This document shows positions 41,048-50,000 of a stretch of 64,000 nt of DNA, piece by piece. The DNA comes from Treponema sp. Lineage in GTDB: Bacteria > Spirochaetota > Spirochaetia > Treponematales > Breznakiellaceae. The notes under the pieces are model-generated. The model was given only the letters and a program-made list of their open reading frames with translations, did no database searches and had not been told where the DNA came from. Each line of letters begins with the position of its first letter. Positions within the stretch are counted from its first letter, which is position 1. The stretch spans positions 1 to 64,000 of the forward strand of contig JAIRUQ010000091.1 in the NCBI GenBank assembly GCA_031254315.1, read 5' to 3'. Position numbers and translations under genes: made by a program.

Positions 41048-44000
41048 AAGTTTCTGTTTCTCTACTTGAAAGAAAAAAAATGAGTCTCTGTATACTGGCA
41101 GGAATATGCGCAGTTTCATTATTTGTCATTATTAATTCAGGTGAAAAAATAAAAGAAAATACAGGAGGTTTTTATGTAGTAAAAATAAAACATTATGGTA
41201 TTGATGCAATGGAGATGGAAAGAAAAATTACTATTCCGCTTGAAGACGTAATTTTTTCTATTCCCGGCGTTATCTCCGTTCAAAGTACCACGGAAAACAG
41301 TCTTTCCAGCGTATTTGTCCGCTTTAGAGCCGGGACAAAAGGACGCTACGAGGCAGTGCGGGATGCGGCGCAAAGGATATACGAAACACTTCCATCATCA
41401 GCGCAAAGACCGGAAATTTTGAGTTCTAATAATTCAAGAATTCCTGTATGGTCTGCCGCTGTTATTACAAATAACTCCGGTGATGTAAATGAAGATGTTT
41501 TCGCGGCGCAAACGCTGGAAAAGATTGTAAAGCCAAGGCTGGAAAGCCTTGAAGGTGTCGGAGAAGTTATTGTTTCCGGAGTGGGATTAAAAGAAATTTA
41601 TATAAACCTTGATCAGGAAAAACTTGATATGCTTGGCTTAGAGCCCTCAATAGTTGCTTCAATTTTAGGAATGAACGATTCAATTTTTTCCGGCGGAACG
41701 ATTATACAGCAAAGCAGAGAAATTATCGTTACTGTAGATGCCCGGTACGACAATCTCAGCTCAGCGCTGATTCCGCTTAAAAACGGAAGACTTATAGAAC
41801 TTTCAGAAATTGCTCTGATTAGCGAACAGGAACGGGAGCCGGATATACTTTCACGTTTGAATGGTAAGAAAACGGCTAGTATCGCTATAATGGGACGAGA
41901 CGGCGCTGATTTACGCAGATTATCATCTGATATAAAAAGGGAATTAAATACCCTATCAATGACAGAATTACAAAACAGTTTTGAATTTACAGTGTTATCT
42001 GATCTTGGCGCGGAAGAGGCTGTCGCTTATAAATCTGTCTTTAATGCCGCATTGTCGGGCGCTATTATGGTTGCACTAATCAGTTTCTTTCTAAACAGAA
42101 AGAACAATTTAAATATTGCCGGTTTTTTCTGCGCGCTTGCGATTCCATTAATATGTCTTATATCAATCGCTGTCCTTTCAATAATTGGAGTCTCACCGGA
42201 TAGGCTTCTGCTTGCAGGAATCGCTGTTGGAGTGACAACCGCAATTGATGCTGTTATTCTTTGCTCTGAAAAATTACGCAAGTGTAAAGATTACAACTCT
42301 GCTAAACATTCTCTGTCTTCATTGACAGCTCCGCTATTGGCTGGAGCGATAACAACCGTAGCCGCTCTTATTCCGCTTTATTTGATTGATGACGGCAGTG
42401 TAAAGATCATCGCAAGCGCTATTGCCGTAGTAACAATAACGGCGCTTGTTTTAAGCCTATCTCTATTGCCTCCGCTTCTGCTTTGGGGATTGAAATCCGG
42501 TAAAACAAACCGCCCCGTTAAAACACCGGAAATTTTCAAGCAGATAGGACGGCGGCTTTCACATCGTCTATGCAGATCTCTCGCAAGTATTGTTAGTTTT
42601 TGTACACGTTATCCGGCTGTTATTTTATTAATTGGATTTATTATTTCTATTTTGGCTATTTTTATGTTATTTGCAAAAGGCGCAGATATTTCAAGTTATG
42701 GTTCAGAAGATTCAGTATACGCACAGGTTGAGTTTGATGGAGGAATGTTAGCAGAAGAAGTTGATTTTCTTCTTGCGAATTACAGTACACAGCTTTTAAA
42801 TAATACAGAAATAATTAATGTAGAAACAGGAGCGCGAACAGGCTCCGCTTCTCTTCTTATTTCGTTTGATCCCAAACAAACACAGGCACACAATGTCAGG
42901 GATTTTGCAAAACAAATTTACATACCAGGAGGTTTTATTTTCTTCCACGAAAATTCTGTAAATGAGCGATACTGGGAAATAATTATTTATGGTGAAAAAG
43001 AGCAAAAATGCAGAGAACTTGCAGAAGAATTGGCGTACATTTGTATAGATTATCCCATAGTTAGGGATAGAGTGCTTAATTTTAAACAGGGCAGTAAAAA
43101 ATTGATTTTATTGCCGGATAGGGAAATTTTTGCAGAATCAATGATTGATTTTTACGCCGCCGCTTCCAGAGTCCGGCTGGGAGTGTACGGTCCTGTAGCT
43201 TACAAAAGAATTGATTCAAACGGAGAAATAGATGTAAGGGTTAGGACAGGTAGCAATGTTACGCGTCAATCAAGAGAAGGAATTATGAGTCTGCTTGTCA
43301 ATTCCGGCAACGAAGAGGCTCTTTCTTCATTACGAATTGATTCTCTCATGCAAACCAGAGAAGAAAGAGAGCCTTCTAGTATAAGAAGAAATGATCGCCG
43401 CAGGTCTGCATCTATAACAATCTCTACAAAACCAATGGATCCGCGCCGGGTCAAGCAGGAACTTTCCGGCTTATTCAATAAACTTGAATTGCCGCCGGGA
43501 TACTCTATTGAATTTGATCCGGAAGCTATCAAACAGAGCGAAAGACTATCTGCAACCGTAATTTCGCTTATAATGGCAATAATTTTTTGCTACATGATCA
43601 TTGCTTCAATAAACGAATCTTTTACTATTCCCTTACTTGTTCTGTCGGCAATTCCTCCTTCTTTGGCAATTCCAGCTTTGTTTTTGGTTATTTCCGGCAG
43701 TTCGTATAATTCAGCTATTGCCTGCGCCTTTATTGTTGTAAGCGGAATGACAATTAATGCCGCAATTCTTTGTGTTGACGGCATCCGGCAAAGGATACAA
43801 AAAAAAGAAATATCAATTTTAAGTATTTATTTAGCGCTTCGCGGAAAAATGCCTGCTCTTCTTTCAACTACGGGTACTACCATTGCAGGAGCAATTCCAT
43901 TCCTTTTCCTTTCAGAAGGAGCAAATATTTTAATTCGAACTTTATCACTGGTAAGCGCTCTTGGAGTAACATGTTCATGTCTTTGTTCAATGACTATAAT

Positions 44001-44067
44001 ACCTTCACTTTTATCAATTTCAAAAAATTCTCTTAAAAATTTTCGTATGAAAATTTGTTCCGCTTGA
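41044..44067 (+). CDS. RND-family transporter, divergent subunit 2
   Basis: 1007 aa; MEMERKITIPLEDVIFSIPGVISVQSTTENSLSSVFVRF; RND topology; start overlaps stop of subunit 1. Confidence 0.88.
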   Translation: MKVSVSLLERKKMSLCILAGICAVSLFVIINSGEKIKENTGGFYVVKIKHYGIDAMEMERKITIPLEDVIFSIPGVISVQSTTENSLSSVFVRFRAGTKGRYEAVRDAAQRIYETLPSSAQRPEILSSNNSRIPVWSAAVITNNSGDVNEDVFAAQTLEKIVKPRLESLEGVGEVIVSGVGLKEIYINLDQEKLDMLGLEPSIVASILGMNDSIFSGGTIIQQSREIIVTVDARYDNLSSALIPLKNGRLIELSEIALISEQEREPDILSRLNGKKTASIAIMGRDGADLRRLSSDIKRELNTLSMTELQNSFEFTVLSDLGAEEAVAYKSVFNAALSGAIMVALISFFLNRKNNLNIAGFFCALAIPLICLISIAVLSIIGVSPDRLLLAGIAVGVTTAIDAVILCSEKLRKCKDYNSAKHSLSSLTAPLLAGAITTVAALIPLYLIDDGSVKIIASAIAVVTITALVLSLSLLPPLLLWGLKSGKTNRPVKTPEIFKQIGRRLSHRLCRSLASIVSFCTRYPAVILLIGFIISILAIFMLFAKGADISSYGSEDSVYAQVEFDGGMLAEEVDFLLANYSTQLLNNTEIINVETGARTGSASLLISFDPKQTQAHNVRDFAKQIYIPGGFIFFHENSVNERYWEIIIYGEKEQKCRELAEELAYICIDYPIVRDRVLNFKQGSKKLILLPDREIFAESMIDFYAAASRVRLGVYGPVAYKRIDSNGEIDVRVRTGSNVTRQSREGIMSLLVNSGNEEALSSLRIDSLMQTREEREPSSIRRNDRRRSASITISTKPMDPRRVKQELSGLFNKLELPPGYSIEFDPEAIKQSERLSATVISLIMAIIFCYMIIASINESFTIPLLVLSAIPPSLAIPALFLVISGSSYNSAIACAFIVVSGMTINAAILCVDGIRQRIQKKEISILSIYLALRGKMPALLSTTGTTIAGAIPFLFLSEGANILIRTLSLVSALGVTCSCLCSMTIIPSLLSISKNSLKNFRMKICSA

Positions 44068-44099
44068 GCGGAATATAAATCTTTTTTTGGAGTAAAAAA

Positions 44100-47000
44100 A
44101 TGAGAAATATGTATATTAACAAAATTATAGCAATTTTTTTAACAATGATTTTTATTACCGGATTATTTCCGCCGGTCGTGATTGCTCAGCCTAATCCTTC
44201 GTCCCTTGGAGAAGTAAAAGGATTTAACAAAGCTGTTCTTGATAGTCACTTTAGTAAAGCTGACAGAGAAATAAGCCCTGAAAGCTGGCTGGCTGAAGCA
44301 AAATTGGGTATAACACAGGCAATATGCGCATGGGAATTAATTGCCGCTGGTTTATACGAGAACCCGCTCCTTTTTGAAGAAGCAAAAAACTATTTAGAAG
44401 AATGGACTAACGAAGAGTTGGAAAAACGTTTTTCACAGTGGCTCACCGGACGATTCTTCGGAGACGTAACGACAAATGCAATAATGGAGTTTTCGCAGGT
44501 TTTTCGCGAGGCTCAAAGAAATTATTCATGGCATCTTGATGAAGAAGGGAATATTATCTTTGATGCCAATACCGGAGACCCGCTTGTAATACGTCCCAAT
44601 GAAGAAGGCAGGGAATTTTCCGGCGATTTGTTAATGTGGCGTAACGAAGCGGATAATATTATAAAAACTACAAGTGCGTCATTTAACAATATTATGATCA
44701 GTTTGTATCCGGAGCTTTTGGCATATATTCCGGCTGAATTACGCGAAACAATGAGTAAAATAATCAATGAATCCGTAAAAGAAAAAAACAACGCTATTAA
44801 GCAGGAATTTGAAAATATTGCCGCCAGGGAAGAAAGAATTTTTACAAACCGAAGAACCAGAGATATTTGGAGCTTGCGTAATAAAAGTGAAAATGAAGCG
44901 GCTCGAATATTTACAGAAAGATTAATAGCCGAAACCGAAGAAGCCTGTAAAATCGGAATTGAAGAGTTGAATACCAGAATTGAACAGGCGGCGGCAGGTA
45001 CTGGCGATCTAGCGTTATTAGGTGAAGAATGGCTACGCTTATACAAAGAGCAATTTGACAGAGGGTTAAAAGCGTGGGAAGAGGCAGAAGAAAGATTTTT
45101 CATAAGACGTATTGAATGGGAGCAGGAATCTTTCAAACTTTTATCTGAAGGCGAAGAAATCTGGAGTACAGCTTTTAACAATTTTAAAGAGGAACAGAAT
45201 AAATGGGAATTAACAGCAAAAGCATTATTCGAAACCGGTGAATCTCTATTTATAGGAATATCAGAAGATTTTGAAAAAAACATTAAAAAGGCAAAAGAAG
45301 AATTCATGCTGAATATGGAAATGCGTATCGGTGAAGGAACAACCAGAGTAAAAGCATTGATCGATATGTATCTTATATGCGCCTCGGCGGCTATTTCTTC
45401 AATGGAAAATCTTAATTTTTGGTATAACGAATATAATGCTCAGAACAAGGTAAGTCCAGATGATCCGAATTTTTCTGTATGGCTTTCAAATGAATTAAAA
45501 AAATCTCGAAGTACAATTCCGTTAGAAATGCAAAAGTCTTTTGATATGTATACTTCATATATAGAAAATGCTCTGTACGCTAGAGATATGATTCTTGCAG
45601 ATTATGCAGAACTAATCGGAACAGGAGCGTTAAAAGATATTCTTTCTCCTACTGCCTCCAGTGAAGATTTTTATCTGGATGAGTATCAAATTGCCCTTGT
45701 AAGAGCAAAAGCGCTTGTCTTGTACTGGGAGCGTAAAACCGCAATTGCCTCAGATGTATCGGTCTATGCCACAGAACTGAGTGCAGGAAGAACAACCGAA
45801 GCCGAGGGAATACTGGCATGGGAAAAAGCAATGACAGCTTACAACGAATCTTTGACTGCTTATGAAAGAGAATTAAAAAGCTTAAATGAGATAGGCGAGG
45901 ATATTAAGAGCCAACAGGAGAGATTAAATAATTTGGCTCTAAGAATGAAAATGGAAGAGGATAAGTTAAACGAAATAAATTATGAATATACTACATATAT
46001 TTCAATTTCTGCCGCCAGTCTTAAAAATTATTATTTATTGGATTTTAACACAAAATATGAGCGTCTTGTAGAAGACTATAAATCATTAAATAAATCAGGA
46101 AGCGACTCTGTTTACAAAGATGTTCTTAGATATGGAATGTTTTGGCAGATGTCAGAGCAGAGAGAATTAATGGAAGAAGCCATGTATATTTTGATAAATG
46201 GCGACGGAAATACGCTTATGTCTTTGGCTGAATTGAGAAGTATCGCCCTTGAAAATCCGAATCTTGAAATTGAATTAAGAGTCCGGCTTGCCGCAATAGA
46301 TTTACTTTATAATAATGACAATGCTGAACTGCGTTTATACGATTCCGCTTATAACAGCGGAGATTGGTATTCAAAAGCAAGGGGTATTGAGCTTTCGAAT
46401 GAAGAGAAATCCGCTCTTTACGGGAAAAACTTATACTCACAGCTTGTCGAAGATAACAATAAATCTTATCAAATGCTCATTCAAAAACAATCAGAGTTTG
46501 AACTATTATCACAGGAAGAAGGATTTGATGATGATATAGATACATTTTTGGCAGAGTATTATTATGAATTCTATTTATGTTTTGGTTTACTAGAAATGTA
46601 CAAAGAATACGCCTCTATTTGTCCGTTTGTTAAGGATGAAATTTGGCAGAATTCTTATAATTCCCTTTTTACATTATTAAATAATTACGGTCTGGACTCT
46701 GAAGCAAATTTCCTGCCGTCTGCTAACAGCATTTGCGAAGTAATTTCAAGAAAGAAGGGAGATTTTGTACAAAACGCGGCTCAATTTCTTTTAGAGTTTG
46801 ATGAATGTTTTGTTATGATTCCTGAATGGCTGGAAAATGAAATCGAAGATTGGAAAAGTTCAATGATTACATTTATTTCAGCTTATGCTCTTAATGCCGG
46901 TATTCAGCCGGGGAGAAGCACGGATGCGCTTCTACTTGAGTATAATCAATTACAGAATTTATTTGCAAATACTTTACCGCGAACTGATGTTGACGAGGAT

Positions 47001-50000
47001 GAAATACAAAGAATAAACAATAGTCTTAATGACATATATAACAAAATGACAGCGCTTATTTATGCATATCAGATTACCGATTCTTGGGAAAATAATATCG
47101 CTTTAATGAACGGCGAGAAGCATTGGCGTCAATATCTATCAGAGGAAGATATTACAAACTACGATTCTGCTCTTGCAACGGTTACTACATGGATAGATGG
47201 TATATTTACAGATTCTTTGTATTATACAGTTTATTACACAAACAGAGTTAATGATGCGTTCGCAATGTTCTTACAAAAGGATATGTTAGATATAAAAGCA
47301 GATTCTAATCTTTATTATGAATTATATTCTAACGCAAGTTCATCAGCAAACTTACAACTTAATAGTTTAAAATATAAGATTAATGAATTTGTAAAAACGG
47401 CTAGAGCTTATGAACTGACAAAAATATCCCCTAACGAAGCGCAAGCTGAACTAGCGGTCTTAGAAGGAAGACTTAAAGACCAGCAGGAAACATATAACAG
47501 TATAAGAGACGAGTATTTGCTGGAAGTTGAATCTTTTATGGCAATTGGCTCCGGTTATGATGCCCAATACAGCATTGTAAAGCGAATATTTGATGATACA
47601 AATGAGAAACGTTTTGAATATGAAAAACAGGATGCAATAAAAAGGTGGGCAAGCACTTCTTACATTAACGCGGATAGTATCGATTTAGAAAATTGTCAAG
47701 CAAAATTATCAAGGGCGCAGACCGTTTTAAGTGTACTTTCCGATCTTTACAATGGAGAAAGTAAGCGTTCTTATGAAGATTCTGAATATGATGCGTTGTA
47801 TTCAGCATACGAAGAAAGTTTTAAAAGAAAACTCAAAGTATTGGAAGTAGCAGATTCTGTATTATCTACCGCTTCACAAGAATATATTAACAATCAAAGG
47901 TTATATAACGAATATATAAATTCGTTAAACCAGTTTGGGTATGTAGATCAAAATTATAATAATTATGTTTTACCCGATTCGCAATCTGCATGGACAGTTA
48001 AAGACATTATTACCGTAAAAAACGGTATGCTGGCATTTTCCAGAAATAATTTTGCAATTTCAGGAGTAGATGAATCCAAGGCGGAATCCCTAAACAATTT
48101 CTTTAATTCAAATAATGATGACGGACAATTCTCCATGTATGAAGAAGCGGTAAGAGCCTTAGGTGAAAGAATGGCAGGATATTTTGCGGACCCTGACAAA
48201 TTCAAACAGTGGGGTTATGCGAGAAATTACCTGATATATTCATTAATCAAGGCAAATGGAGATATTACGAATTTAAATACCTACTATTCAGGAATTGGCG
48301 AAATGAAAAGTGGCGGGTCAATGGGTAGGTTAACCGTATCGTCATGTGTTGAGTGGTTTGTAGCAGTAAAAGATGATCTTTATTCTACCTTGAGAGATAG
48401 AGATGTAATAAGAAATTTTGAAAGTTTGTATAGTGATGCATGGAATAGTTTAAGCAACAAAGAAAAAGCCGATTTGGAATTTTATGTAATTTTAACTCTA
48501 AATGGCAACAAAAATTCAATTGGCTTTTCAAAAATGCATACCCTTGATGTTTATAAAACAGCATATGATTATGCGGATAGAAAATATTCTCAGGCAAGAG
48601 AAGAATTAGATAAATGGTATAATTTCCCGGTTTTTTTATCATTCGAAGATATGCGTGATACAAATAAAAACGCTCGTAACAATATTCGTCCGGCATATAA
48701 TAAAATAAATGAAGAAGTCAATGATTGGAAAGACGGTTTATTGCTCAATATCTCAAGTATACAAGCAAATTATAATGCTTATCTGCAATCATGCGGAAAA
48801 CTCGCCGCTTTGATAGGAGAAAGCGCAGACAATCAAAGAGTTGACTGGGAGAGTATAAATTTTACATTATCTTATGTTGACGGAGTAAGTGAAGATGACA
48901 TCAACAAACTTTATAGTTATTGGGAATTAATGCAGAAGCAGGAAGGTTCTAATAGGAATTTTTCAACCGTTTCAGAAGCGCTTATGACTTTAGCTAGTTG
49001 GACAAATGCTAAGGAACGAGAAGCAAAAACGGCTCTGGAAACATACTGGTTTGAAAGTTTCCAAACTCAAAAGGCAAATGAAAGTATTTTTCAAACGGAT
49101 ATAAATAATTATATTGCGGGAACAGGAAATATTGGAACATTAAGAACGACCGCCGAAAATGCATTCGGGAATACTTCGGCGGCAGGAAAGAATCACCTTG
49201 ATAATATGCATACTGTCATGATAAATAATCTTTCTCTGTATTTAGATATGGATTCCAATTTCTTTACAGAATTCAGTATTCTTGGAGATGAATTAACATC
49301 GCTGACTGAGAAAATATTGCGTAACAAATATAATGCAGAACTTTCTGCAAGAGAAGCTGAATGGGCTATATTACGGATGGGCATAGATGACAAAGCAAAT
49401 GAATGGTTGTCTTCCGCCGCTCTTATACTTGAGAACGGAAGGACAGATTGGGCTACGAGCCTTCAAAAAATGAATTCAGCCTACAATACATGGTCTACAA
49501 ATTTTCAGGACGAGTATGAACGTGTCAATACCGAATGGACGTACGCGTATCTTGCAGGGCTTGAAGACAAAGAAAGATGGCTTCAGCAGGTAGCTACTGC
49601 GGCTAACAATGCTTCTTCAGAGGCTTTCCTTTCGCTCATTGGCTCTGAAGGTGAACGTCTATCCCGCTTTGTAGATACAAGAGAGCCCTTTGGTATTCGG
49701 GATGCAATTCCCACAGCGCAAACTTTAATGGCGGAGCTACTGCAGTCCTCCGGTATAATCAATATGTCAAATGCATTAGGCTCGTTAAACGGTATCGCCG
49801 GTTCTTCTGTCGGTCTTGTAAACCGCAGTATGAGCGGACTTTCTTGGGATTCGGCTCTTGTAAAAACAGCCGCTTCTGACATGGCGAGAAAAGCAAGTGC
49901 TGAAGTTGCGGATAACGAATCAAGAAAATTAATTTATAATGTCAGGTTAACTGTCGAAGAGGCAATTAATGGTCTGGCTTCTAATGTATCAGCGGCTAAT

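Noticed and set aside
44522-45307. 261-aa minus-strand ORF inside the giant gene
   Set aside because: Ser/Leu/Ile-rich shadow of Glu/Lys-rich helical coding sequence; no start context or domain.
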